The position numbers and the translations under genes are program-made. This document shows positions 32,980 through 43,300 of a stretch of 52,429 bases of DNA, piece by piece. The DNA is from JBGSMF01 sp041740315 (lineage in GTDB: Bacteria; Chloroflexota; Anaerolineae; Fen-1058): contig JBGSMF010000224.1 in NCBI GenBank assembly GCA_041740315.1, positions 1 to 52,429 on the forward strand, in the 5' to 3' direction. Position 1 is the stretch's first letter. Each line of letters opens with the position of its first letter. The notes under the pieces were generated by a model that was given only the letters and a program-made list of their open reading frames with translations, did not search any database and was not told where the DNA came from.

Positions 32980-35502
32980 ATGACCCTACTCTCATCTTTG
33001 CTGAACAGGCTACTGACGCGTTGGGGCGCAAGCTTTGTGTGGCGAATCACCCTGCCATGTCAGATCGTCTCTTTCCTCGCCGCCAGCTTGGGCGTTTACT
33101 ATATCATCCTGAACGTGACCATGAATCAGGCGCAATTTTTGCACCTGGTTGGCTCTGTGCTCGTCCTGGTCGCCATCGCCAACGTGCTTGTGATGGTTCA
33201 CGGCTATCGGATTACGCCGCAGGCTCGAACCGGCCTGGCAGCCTGGGCCAAGACACTGGAAACCGGGCCAGACCAAACAGCCCAGGCGCTGACTGATGAG
33301 GCAGAGCAAGAAGCGTGGCGCGAAATTACGTCCTATCCCTGGCGATTTGCCAAATACAGCGCCCTTGTGGCCTTTTTTCAGGTCATTCTGCCGGCTGCCC
33401 TTTACATGTACCTGGTTGCCGGGATAGGCTTTCTTCAGGCTGCGCACATTGTTGTCGGAGGCATCATCGCGGCTGCAAGCCTGATCGTGTATCTCTTTTT
33501 CGTGCTGGAAGGGGCAATGTCGCCTGCCCGGCGAGTCTTGTTGCCTCGTTCGCCCACCCAGCAACACGAGGGCTTGGCCGGGATTGGAGTGCACACTCGG
33601 CTGTTCATAGTCCATAGCACGCTGGTTCTCATCCTCTTGTTGATGGTGGGAACGCTGAGCTATCAAAAAGCTGCCAATGCCTTGGTTCCTGGCGTAGACC
33701 TGGCAGCGAATCTGCGCAGCCTTCAGAGCCAACTGGCGCTCATCAGCCTGGCGGCTGTCTTGTTCAACCTGGGCTTTTCTTACCTTCTGGCGCGTTCCGT
33801 GTCCAGGCCAATCAATCATCTGGCTCAAACGATGGCCTACATTGAAGCCGGTCAACTGGGACAGCGCGCCGAGGTGACGAGCACCGACGAACTCGGCCAC
33901 TTGACCATCGCCTTCAACCAGATGATAAGCCAACTTGAATCGCTGCGCGCTAGCCTGGAGCAACGGATAACCGAGCGCACCAGTGAAGCCGAGCGGCGGG
34001 CGGCCCAAATCGCCACCGGCGCAGAAATCGCCCGCGCCGCCACCACCGTCCTCAACCCCGACCAGCTCATTGCCAGCGTTGTTCAACTCATTCAAGAACG
34101 CTTCAAGTATTACTATGTGGGACTCTTTCTGATTGACGCCGAAAATCGCTTTGCCGTCCTTCACTATGGCATAGGCGCAGGCAGCGCCAGCCAGGCCGGG
34201 CGCATCATGAAAGAGCGCGGCCACAAGCTGGAAATCGGCGGCAACTCGATGATTGGCTGGGCTTGCGCCAATCGCCGAGCTCGCATCGCGCTGGACGTGG
34301 GCCAAGACGCCGTCCGCTTTGCCAACCCCCTCACCCCAGACACTCGCTCGGAACTGGCTCTGCCCCTCCGCGCCGGCGAGCGCGTGGTGGGCGCCTTTAC
34401 CATTCAAAGCACCCAGACCGCCGCCTTTGACCAGGACGATATCGCCGCCCTGCAAGGCATGGCCGATCAGGTCGCCATCGCCCTGGAAAACGCCCGCCTC
34501 TTTACGCAAACCCAAACAGCCCTGCAAGAACTGGAGGAAACCAACCGCTTGATGATGCGCCAGGGCTGGCAGAGCTACCTGGAACAACGCTCGGCAGTGC
34601 GCCGGGCCGAGTTTGGGGCAGTCGCCAAAACACCTTCCACAGGACCGCTTGCGCATCCACTGACCATTCCCATCGAGTTGCGCGGGCAGCCGATGGGCAA
34701 AGTGACGCTGCGGCGCGGAGGCGACCGCCCTTGGTCTAATGACGAAATCGAGCTGGTCAAAGCGATTGCGCTGCAAACGTCACTGGCCGCCGACAATGCC
34801 CGCCTGATGGAGCAAACCCAATTGACACTGCAAGAAACCGAAGAGCTTTATCAAGCGGCCCAAGAGATCACAGCAGCGACCGGAATTGAAGGAATCGCCC
34901 AGATCTTGACCCAACGATTTAACGACATGTCCAAAGCCGACCGAACAATAATGTTCCTGATAGATCAAAAGCAAAAAAGCATTTTGCACAAGGCGGGTCA
35001 CGGGAATATCAAAAACGAGCTCCAGACCTCCTATGAAGAATTGAATCAGGGCATCAGTGGCATGGCGCTCCAATTGGGGCGTCCCATCCTGTCTCTCAGC
35101 GCCGACGATGGCATTGAGCCAGAAGAAACGCGCGAAAGGCGCAAAGCAGATGGGGCCGGCGCGCTCATCGTCGTTCCACTTGCCATCAAGGGGCAACCGA
35201 TTGGAACAATCACCACGATCCACCGGCTCGACCAGCGCAAAGTCGCCCAGCACGACGTGGACTTGCTCATGGCGTTAGCGGCGCAGGCGACCACGGCCAT
35301 CGAAAACCTGCGCCTGCTAGAGCAAACCCAACGCCGCGCCGAGCGCGAGCAGCTCATCCGCCAGGTCACCACCCGCATCCGGGCGGCGGGCGATATCGAA
35401 GGCGTGCTGCAAACCACCGCCACCGAGCTGGCCCAGACGCTGCGCGTGCCGCGCGCCATTGTGCGCTTGACAACAGGCGGCAAAACAAAACAAGACGAGT
35501 GA
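32980..35502 (+). CDS. Multi-pass HAMP sensor with three GAF domains
   Basis: An 840-residue membrane protein with about six TM segments: 15-45, 50-72, two between 125 and 178, 207-230 and 246-268. HAMP (270-325) follows the last one directly, and there is no large periplasmic domain. GAF1 (about 342-505) is nearly identical to that of the previous gene. A very short GAF2 spans about 520-606. GAF3 (about 620-781) is a full-length, different type: NDMSKADRTIMFLIDQKQ, GISGMALQLGRP, IVVPLAIKGQPIG. The cap closes the protein. GGAGA at 32968-32972 is 7 bases before the ATG. A polytopic membrane part feeding a HAMP is uncommon in this window. It has no output domain. Confidence 0.86.
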   Translation: MTLLSSLLNRLLTRWGASFVWRITLPCQIVSFLAASLGVYYIILNVTMNQAQFLHLVGSVLVLVAIANVLVMVHGYRITPQARTGLAAWAKTLETGPDQTAQALTDEAEQEAWREITSYPWRFAKYSALVAFFQVILPAALYMYLVAGIGFLQAAHIVVGGIIAAASLIVYLFFVLEGAMSPARRVLLPRSPTQQHEGLAGIGVHTRLFIVHSTLVLILLLMVGTLSYQKAANALVPGVDLAANLRSLQSQLALISLAAVLFNLGFSYLLARSVSRPINHLAQTMAYIEAGQLGQRAEVTSTDELGHLTIAFNQMISQLESLRASLEQRITERTSEAERRAAQIATGAEIARAATTVLNPDQLIASVVQLIQERFKYYYVGLFLIDAENRFAVLHYGIGAGSASQAGRIMKERGHKLEIGGNSMIGWACANRRARIALDVGQDAVRFANPLTPDTRSELALPLRAGERVVGAFTIQSTQTAAFDQDDIAALQGMADQVAIALENARLFTQTQTALQELEETNRLMMRQGWQSYLEQRSAVRRAEFGAVAKTPSTGPLAHPLTIPIELRGQPMGKVTLRRGGDRPWSNDEIELVKAIALQTSLAADNARLMEQTQLTLQETEELYQAAQEITAATGIEGIAQILTQRFNDMSKADRTIMFLIDQKQKSILHKAGHGNIKNELQTSYEELNQGISGMALQLGRPILSLSADDGIEPEETRERRKADGAGALIVVPLAIKGQPIGTITTIHRLDQRKVAQHDVDLLMALAAQATTAIENLRLLEQTQRRAEREQLIRQVTTRIRAAGDIEGVLQTTATELAQTLRVPRAIVRLTTGGKTKQDE
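34003..34515 (+). repeat. GAF1 duplication block, copy B
   Basis: Partner of 31947-32459. The central part, around the IMKERGHKL and GQDAVRFANPLTPD segments, is essentially unchanged at protein level, while many third codon positions differ. This indicates a fairly recent exchange or duplication under selection on the protein. Confidence 0.85.
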
Positions 35503-35523
35503 GCTATTCGACTGAGCTGCGAT

Positions 35524-35596
35524 AGGTGATGACAGCGACGATGATAACGACGACAATGATCGCGCCCAATGCTTGAGGGAGTAGAGGTGATGACAG
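35524..35596 (+). repeat. Direct repeat aggtgatgacag with a Thr-rich mini-ORF
   Basis: The 12-mer aggtgatgacag occurs at 35524-35535 and again at 35585-35596, where it spans the start of the next sensor gene. The first copy starts a 15-codon frame (35529-35576) reading MTATMITTTMIAPNA with five Thr codons, ending just before GAGGGAG. It may be a duplicated start region, a leader peptide or chance. No attenuator hairpin is evident. Confidence 0.5.
35574..35580 (+). promoter_or_regulatory. Ribosome binding site favouring ATG 35590
   Basis: GAGGGAG is 9 bases before the ATG at 35590. The earlier in-frame ATG at 35569 has no purine-rich site in front of it. The shorter start removes seven residues (MLEGVEV). 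Confidence 0.6.
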
Positions 35597-37368
35597 TCAA
35601 ATCGGACAAAAAAGAACAATTCGGCCAAGAATCATGGCGCGCTACCTACTTTGTGCGATATATGTGGGCAGTGGCCATTCTGGCGGCTATATTTGCCGTG
35701 ATAGACGTGGTTACTGCAGTGACGGGAGAGGGCAAGGACATTTTTTACGCGCTTGCCGCGCAGGTCAGCTTGTTGTCTATCTTTTCAATTATTGCTGCCT
35801 TGGTAGGGCGCTCTGAGAAACTGCGGGCGTGGGGGATATTGTGGATCGTTGGCGCATCATTGTACTTGCTGTCAACCCCCCTGCTGGCCACCGGCTTGTT
35901 GCCCTTTGTCATGGCGGGCGCGGTTATGGTCCTTGTGACGGCGGCCGTCTTTTTTTCACTCCAATCAATCAAGAGGCTTGCGCCATTCATGGCTGTGTTG
36001 ATTGTTGCCGCCACTATCCTGGAGCAATGGACGCCGCCCTGGCACCGCGTCAACGAAATGGTCGAAGCGCCTCCTATCCCAATACTACTCAATGTCGTCA
36101 CCTTTGTTTTCACAGCTTTTCTCATCAACCTGATGGGCCAAATACTGCTGCAGGCCCTCGAATCATCTCAGAATTATGCTTCTCTCGTGGAGCAAAGCCG
36201 AGGCGCTCTATTGGAACGCACCCTAGAATTGGAAAAAACGACCGCCAACCTGGAAGCGCGCGGCGCCGAGCTGGAACAACTCAACCGCAACTGGCAAACC
36301 ACCAGCCAGCAAGCCGAGCGGCGCGCCATGCAATTGGCCGCCAGCGCTCAAGTGGCTCGCGCTATTGGACAGGTGCGCGACCTAGATCATCTCTTGGCCC
36401 AGGTGAGCCAGCTCATCAGCGCCGCCTTTGGGCATTATCACATTGGCATCTTTATCATTGATGAAATCGGCCGCTTTGCCGTGCTGCGCGCCGCCAACAG
36501 CGAGGGCGGGCAGCGCATGCTGGAACGCGGCCATAAACTGCCGCTCGATACGACCAACGTCATTGGAAATGTCATCCGCACGGGCCAGTCCCAGACTGTG
36601 ATGGATATACAAAGCGAGGCCGGCCGCCTTGATAATGCTGACCTGCCCAACACGCGCTCAGAGGCTATCTGTCCGCTGCGGGTGGGCCAGCAGGTGTTTG
36701 GCGCGTTAGACGTGCACAGCGCCCAGACCACCGCCTTTGGCGAGGAAGACATGGTGGCGCTAAGCTCACTAGCCGACCAAATTGCCCTTGCCATTGAAAA
36801 CGCCCGCTTGTTCACACAGACCCAGGCCGCGCTGCAAGAAGCCGAAGAAACCCAACGGCGCTACATGCAAGAGCAATGGGAGACATTGCTTCCCACGCTC
36901 AGAACAAGCGGCTATGAATATCACGCTAGCGGCCTGCCGGCTATAGGCGATTTGCCCACGCCCGAAGTCGAGCAGGCGCTCCGGCAAGGCGACACAGCGA
37001 TTAGCCGCCAGACCGGCGCAGCAAAAGCCCTGCCGGCTATGGCTGTGCCCATCAAGCTGCGTGACGAGGTCATCGGTGTGATAGACCTGCAGGATATTGA
37101 TATCGAACGCGAGTGGACAGAAGACGAGGTGGCTTTTGTCAGCGCCGTGGCCGACCAGGCTGGGCTGGCGCTGGAAAATGCCCGCTTGTTCATGCAGACC
37201 CAGCAGCGCGCCCGGCGCGAGCAGTTGATTGCGCAAATCGCTGCCAAGATGCGCGCCGCACCCGACACGGAAGGCGTAATGCGCACCGCGGTGCAAGAAA
37301 TCCGCCGGGTGCTGGGCGCCAGCCATGGCGTCATTCGCCTGGGAATGGAGACGCAGGATGAACACTAG
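35590..37368 (+). CDS. Multi-pass GAF sensor (six TM, two GAF)
   Basis: A 592-residue membrane protein with about six TM segments between residues 20 and 188, no FEDEEKTR motif, and a coiled coil to about 245. GAF1 (about 251-403) differs from most neighbours: LPLDTTNVIGNVIRTGQSQT replaces the GxxMIGW block, PNTRSEAICPL follows and it ends ENARLF. A short GAF2 (about 418-530) contains EDEVAFVSAVADQAGLALENARLF. The cap (540-585) ends RVLGASHGVIRLGME. It overlaps the start of the giant GAF gene by 11 bp, so the two are tightly co-translated. No output domain is seen. Confidence 0.86.
   Translation: MTVKSDKKEQFGQESWRATYFVRYMWAVAILAAIFAVIDVVTAVTGEGKDIFYALAAQVSLLSIFSIIAALVGRSEKLRAWGILWIVGASLYLLSTPLLATGLLPFVMAGAVMVLVTAAVFFSLQSIKRLAPFMAVLIVAATILEQWTPPWHRVNEMVEAPPIPILLNVVTFVFTAFLINLMGQILLQALESSQNYASLVEQSRGALLERTLELEKTTANLEARGAELEQLNRNWQTTSQQAERRAMQLAASAQVARAIGQVRDLDHLLAQVSQLISAAFGHYHIGIFIIDEIGRFAVLRAANSEGGQRMLERGHKLPLDTTNVIGNVIRTGQSQTVMDIQSEAGRLDNADLPNTRSEAICPLRVGQQVFGALDVHSAQTTAFGEEDMVALSSLADQIALAIENARLFTQTQAALQEAEETQRRYMQEQWETLLPTLRTSGYEYHASGLPAIGDLPTPEVEQALRQGDTAISRQTGAAKALPAMAVPIKLRDEVIGVIDLQDIDIEREWTEDEVAFVSAVADQAGLALENARLFMQTQQRARREQLIAQIAAKMRAAPDTEGVMRTAVQEIRRVLGASHGVIRLGMETQDEH
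37347..37350 (+). promoter_or_regulatory. Ribosome binding site of the giant GAF gene
   Basis: GGAG is 7 bases before the ATG at 37358, inside the coding end of the previous gene. It rejects a longer in-frame start at 37325, which would add 11 residues not seen in the family. Confidence 0.6.
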
Positions 37369-40300
37369 CAAAAAGACCAAGGACCAACTGGTGGCCGAGC
37401 TGGCCCAACTTGACAAAAAGCTCAAAGCAGAAACTGCCAAACGCCTGGCGGCCGAACAAGCCAACCAACAGGCCCAAGAAGCACTGCGCCGGCAGAACGA
37501 ATACGTAGCCACGCTGCAAGAAACCACCCTGGGGCTGATCCGGCGGCTAGATGTGAGTGGGCTGCTCGAAACTATCATTACCCGCGCAGGGCTATTGGCG
37601 GGCACCTCGCACGGCTACATCTACCTGCTAGAGCCTGACGGAACTCGTATGACTCTCCAGGTCGGCATTGGCGTTCAGAGCGAGTCGGTGGGCCACCAAA
37701 TCAAGCCGGGCGAAGGCATTGCCGGGCGGGTTTGGCAGAGCGGGCAACCGCTGGTGATCAAAGATTACAAGAACTGGGCGGGCCGCCCACCCGGATTTGA
37801 GCGATCTGTCCTCCAATCGGCGGTGGGGATGCCGCTCAAATCTGGAACGCACGTGGTGGGCGTGATTGGTCTGGCCTACCTGGAAAAAGACCGTCAAATC
37901 ACGACGGAAGAAACAAACATCCTCACTCAATTTGCCGAGCTGGCCTCGATTGCGTTGGACAATGCCCAACTCTTTCGCGCAACGCAAACCGCCCTGTCAG
38001 ACACCGAGGCCCTGTATCATGCAGCCAGGTCAATCGGCCAAGCCACCACGCCCGAAGCAGTGGGGCAAGCCCTGATGGATTATGCCGCCACCAGCGGCAT
38101 GGATAGCGCGCGCCTGTTGTATTTCGAGCATGACAAACAGGGACAACCCACGCACCTGATTATGCGCGAGGGCTGGACGGCAGACGAGCGCCCCACCCAG
38201 CCTTATGGCACGCGGCTGGCTATCCAAGATTATTTACTGGCAGACTTTATGGACCGCAGCCACCCCACGCTTGTCGAAGATGCGCTAACCGATCCCAAAG
38301 TAAAGGAGATAATCCGCAATCTGATTGTGGAAATTTCCGGCCTGCACTCTTTTGCCATGCTGCCCATTGCCACCCACGCGCGATGGGTAGGCATACTGCT
38401 CATTGGGCGACACCGGCCATCCACCTTTGCAGATAGCCTCATGGGCGGCTTTCGAACCTTGGCCGGCCAGGCCGCCACCACCTTTGAAACCTTGCGGCTC
38501 TTTAAAGAAGCGCGCCGCCGCGCCACCCAACTACAAACAGCCTCCGAGGTCTCGCGCGCGGCCTCATCTATCCTGAGTCTGGAGCAATTGCTGCCCCAGG
38601 TGGTTGAGCTGATCTGCGAGCGCTTTGGCCTGTATTACGTGGGCATATTCTTGGTAGACGAGGCCGGCGAGTGGGCAGTGCTGAGAGCCGGCACCGGCGA
38701 GGCCGGCCAGAAAATGCTGCGGGGCGGCCACAAACTCTTGGTTGGCGGCGTTTCGATGATCGGCTTGTGCGTGGCCAACGCCAAAGGCCGCATCGCGCTG
38801 GACGTGGGCCAAGAGGCCGAGCGATTTGATAACCCCAACCTGCCAGACACTCGCTCTGAACTGGCGCTGCCGCTCATCTCGCACGGGCAAGCCATTGGCG
38901 CCATGACGGTGCAAAGCGCCGAGCCGCTGGCTTTTACCGATGAAGATATCAGCACGTTGCAGACCATGGCCGACCAGGTAGCCAACGCCATTGAAAACGC
39001 GCGCCTGTTTGAAGACAGTCGCCGGCGCATCGCCGAACTGGCCACGCTTAACAAGATAGGAGAAACTTTTTCCACTGCCTTGCAGGCAGAAGAACTACCA
39101 GAACTGATCTATCAGCAGATAGGCAACACCTTTCAATCTGACAGCTTTTACATCGCTCTCTATGACGCCAAAACCGATGAGTGGACGACTGTCTTTGACG
39201 TTATACGTGGGCAGCAGCAGCCCCCCATCCGGCGCGCCCGCGATATGGGATTGACCGGCCATATCATCCGCACCCGCCAGCCGCTGTTGATGAGCAACCT
39301 CGAAGAAAACGCTGCCACGTATGAAAAACTGAGCATCCAGCGCATTGGCGAACAAGCCAAATCGTGGATGGGTGTCCCGCTGATTGCCGCCAATGAGGTA
39401 GTGGGGGTGATGGCCATTGAAAGCTACGAGCGCGAGAACCTGTATAGCCAACCAAGCTTGAACTTGTTCTCTACCATCGCCGCGCAGGTCGCCAACGCCA
39501 TCAAAAACGCCCAGCTCTTTCAAGAAACCAAGCAGCGCGTCACCGAATTATCCATCATCAACGAAATCAGCCAGGCGTTATCAACTGCCCTGGGGCTAAA
39601 CCAAGTGCTGGAAACAATTTTCTGGCAGGTCAGCCGCACCTTTGACACCACCAGCTTTTTTATCGCCGCTTATGAAGAAGGCAGCGACGAATGGGAAATG
39701 GCTTTTCAAAGAGGTCCCGACCATGGCACGCGCCACAAGCTGGGCATCGGCTTTACCGGCCATGTCCTCACCAGCCGCCGCTCTCTTTTGCTGTGCAGCG
39801 CCCAAGAAACCCAAGCGTTTGCCCAACAATACGGCATCCAGCGCACCGGGCTGCCGGCTAAATCGTGGATGGGGGTGCCGCTGATTACAGCCGGCAAGGT
39901 CGTCGGCGCGATGGTCATCCAAAGCTATGAGCAAGAAAACCTCTTTAGCCAACAAGACCTGGCTCTCTTTTCTACCATCGCGGCTCAGGCCGCCAACACC
40001 ATCCAAAACGCGCGCCTGTTCGAGCAAACCCGGCAGCGCGTCACCGAGCTATCCATTCTAAACGAGATTAGCCAGGCGCTATCCTCTGCGCTAGACCTGA
40101 ACCAACTGCTAGAAACAGTTTATCACCAAGTGAGCCGCGTCTTTGACACGACCAACTTTTTCATTGCAACGTACGAAGAGGGAAGCCCAGAGTGGCTGAT
40201 GGCCTTCCAGACCGAACAAGGCCAGCGCATGCCCAGCGGGACCCGCAAGATTGGCGTAGGCTTTACCAGTTATGTTCTCGTCAATCGCCGTTCGCTGTTG

Positions 40301-43300
40301 CTCAAGACCGCCCAAGAGACCACCGCCTTTGTCGAGCAGCAAAACATCCAACGATTGGGGCCGCCGGCCAGGTGCTGGATGGGCATTCCCCTGATCGCGG
40401 GCGGGCGGCTGGTGGGCGCCATGGCAATTCAAAGCTACGAACAAGAGAACATTTATGCCCAAAACGAATTGGCTCTCTTTTCTATCATCGGCGCCCAGGT
40501 GGCCATTGCCGTCCAAAACGCGCGCCTGTTCACAGAAACCAGAGAGCGCATTGCCGAACTATCTGCCCTCAATGAAATCAGCCGCGCCTTCTCGGCGACC
40601 CTCACCGTCAACGAATTGTTGGAAGCGGCCTATCTACAATTGGGGAACATTTTCAGCGTGGCCAATTGTTGCATTGCTACCTGCGAAGCGCGAGCAGAAG
40701 AATGGACGGCCGCCTTTCACATGGAACGCGACCAACGTCAGCCCGCCTTGCGACGCCCGCTAAAAATGGGCCTGCCCGGTTACATCATTCGCGCTCGCCA
40801 GCCGGTCTTGCTGCTCAACCAGCACGAAGGCCTCACCTTTGAAAAAACCCAAGCCATCGAGCCGCTTGGAGAAACGCCCCAATCCTTCCTGGGCGTGCCG
40901 CTCGTTGCCGCCGACCAAGTGGTGGGCGCTATGACAGTCTACAGCTACGAACGCGAGAATTTCTACACCTCGCACGACCTGGAACTGTTTGCCACCATTG
41001 GCGCTCAAATCGCCATCGCCATCCAGAACACTCGCCTGTTTGAAGAAACCAATCAGCGCGTGGCCGAACTGGCTATACTTAACGAGATCAGCCGGACCTT
41101 TTCGGCCTCCCTGGCGCTAGATGAATTGGTGAAGGTCATCCATCACCAAGTGGGACGAATCTTTAACGCCTCCAACTTTTATATCGCTCTCTATAAAGAA
41201 GGGGAAGAAGAATGGCTCTCGGCTTTTCACCTGGAACGGGGAGAGTGGCAGCCAACTGCCCGGCGCAAGCTGGGCACCGGGTTGACCGGCTATATCATCC
41301 AAACCCGCCGGCCGCTCCTGTTCCGCACGGCGGCGGAAGATGTGGCCTTTCTGGAACAACAAGGGATTGAACATCTGGGTGAACTGGCCAAATCGTGGAT
41401 GGGTGTGCCGCTCATTGCCGCCGGCATGACTGTGGGCGTCATGGCCATTCAAAGCTATGAACAAGAAAATCTCTACGACGATCAAGATATGGCCCTGTTT
41501 TCCACCATCGCTGCGCAGGCGGCCGTGGCCATTCAAAACGCCCGGCTATTTGAGGAAACCCAAAACCGCGTAGAGCAAACCCAGTTGCTTTTGCGCGTCA
41601 GCGAGGCATCGGCTTCCACCCTCGACCGGGTTGAAGTGATGCGGCGGGTGGCGCGCGAGGCCGCCCGCGCCGTGAACGCCGACATGAGCGGGGCCTACCT
41701 GCTCGATGAAACCGGCAAGCGCCTGCGCCCGGTGGCCGGCTATCACGTGCCGCCGGAATTGCTAGAGCAACACATGAACTATCACCCGCTGCTCGAGGGC
41801 AACCTTTTTGCAGAAGAAGCTTACAAGAATCGGCGCACCGTCTTTAGCGCCGATATGCCCAACGACGCCCGCATTGACCCGGAAATTCGCCAGATGCTTG
41901 ATGCCCAGTCGGTGATGCTCGCGCCCATGGTGGCCAAAGAAACCGTCATCGGCGGATTTTGGCTGGTGTGGTGGCAAGAAGCTCACCGCTTTAGCGAGGA
42001 TGAACGAAGGCTTGTCGAAGGCATTGTGCGGCAGGCCGCCGTGGCCGTGGACAATGCCCGCCTGTTCAGCGAAACGCAAACCCGCGCCCAGCAAATGGCC
42101 TCGCTGAACGAACTGGCTGCCCAAATCACCGACCCCCAGCTCAACCTGACCGAATTGCTCGAAAAAATCGCCCACCGCGCCGAGGCCATCCTGGCCACCG
42201 ACCAGGCCGGCATCTGGCTACCTGTGAGCAACGATGAAATTGAATTGGTCGTGACCACGCAGGCCGAACTGAAAAATCGGCGGCTGAAAAAAGGCCAGGG
42301 GCTATCGGGGCAGGTCTTGGCCGGCGGCGTTCCCCTCCGAATTGACGATTATTCTGCGTGGAGCGGCATGGCCCCCAGCTTCAAAGACGCGGCCATCCGC
42401 GCCGCCCTGGCGGTGCCGTTGGTGTGGAAAGAACAAATCCTGGGGGTGCTCACTCTCACCCGTTTCCGCACAGCCAACCTTTTCACCGCCGACGACGAAC
42501 AACTGGCCCAACTCTTTGCCGCCCAGGCCGCCGCCGCCATCGAAAATACCCGCCTGTTCGAGGAAACCAGCCGCCGGGCCGAGGAAATGGCCGTGCTGAA
42601 CGAGCTCAGCCGCAAGCTAACGGCCCGGCTTGATGTAGACCGAGTGCTCGATGAAACGTATCGGGGTATTTCTCGGCTGATAGACACTACCAACTTTTAC
42701 ATTGGCCTATACAACCCCGCCAAAGAAGAGATTACCTTTCCGCTCAATGTCACCGAATCGGTGGTAGACAAAAGCATCGCCGTCATCCCCGCCAGCAGCG
42801 GCATGTCGGGCTACGTTTTGCGCAACCGCCTCAGCGTGCTCATCAAAGAAAACCTGGCCGATTGGCAAAGAGAGCACGGCATAGCGGTTGTAGGAGAAAT
42901 GGCTCGCTCGTGGCTGGGTGTGCCGCTGACCATCGGCGACCAGGTCATTGGCGTGATGGCCGTTCAAAGTTACACCACCCTCCACGCCTATGACGAACAT
43001 GACCAGGAATTGATGGTCGCCTTTGCCAGCCAGGCCGCCATCGCCATTCAAAACGCGCGCCTGTTTGAAGAAACGCGCCGCCGGGCTGAGGAAATGGCCG
43101 TGCTGAACGAGTTCAGCCGCACGCTGACTGCCCGGCTCGATGTAGACCAAGTGCTCACTGAAACCTACCAAGGCATTTCGCGGCTGATAGACACCGTCAA
43201 TTTCTACATCAGCATGTACGACCCAGATAAAAACCAAGCCTCTTTTCCTTTCCAGGTTGCTGACGGCAAACGCATTGAACCCGAAGAAGCTCAACCTGTC

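Noticed and set aside
33010..34776. Long antisense open frame (588 codons)
   Set aside because: It lies fully opposite a clear GAF sensor gene, has no convincing ribosome binding site or family resemblance, and is explained by the codon bias of the sense strand.
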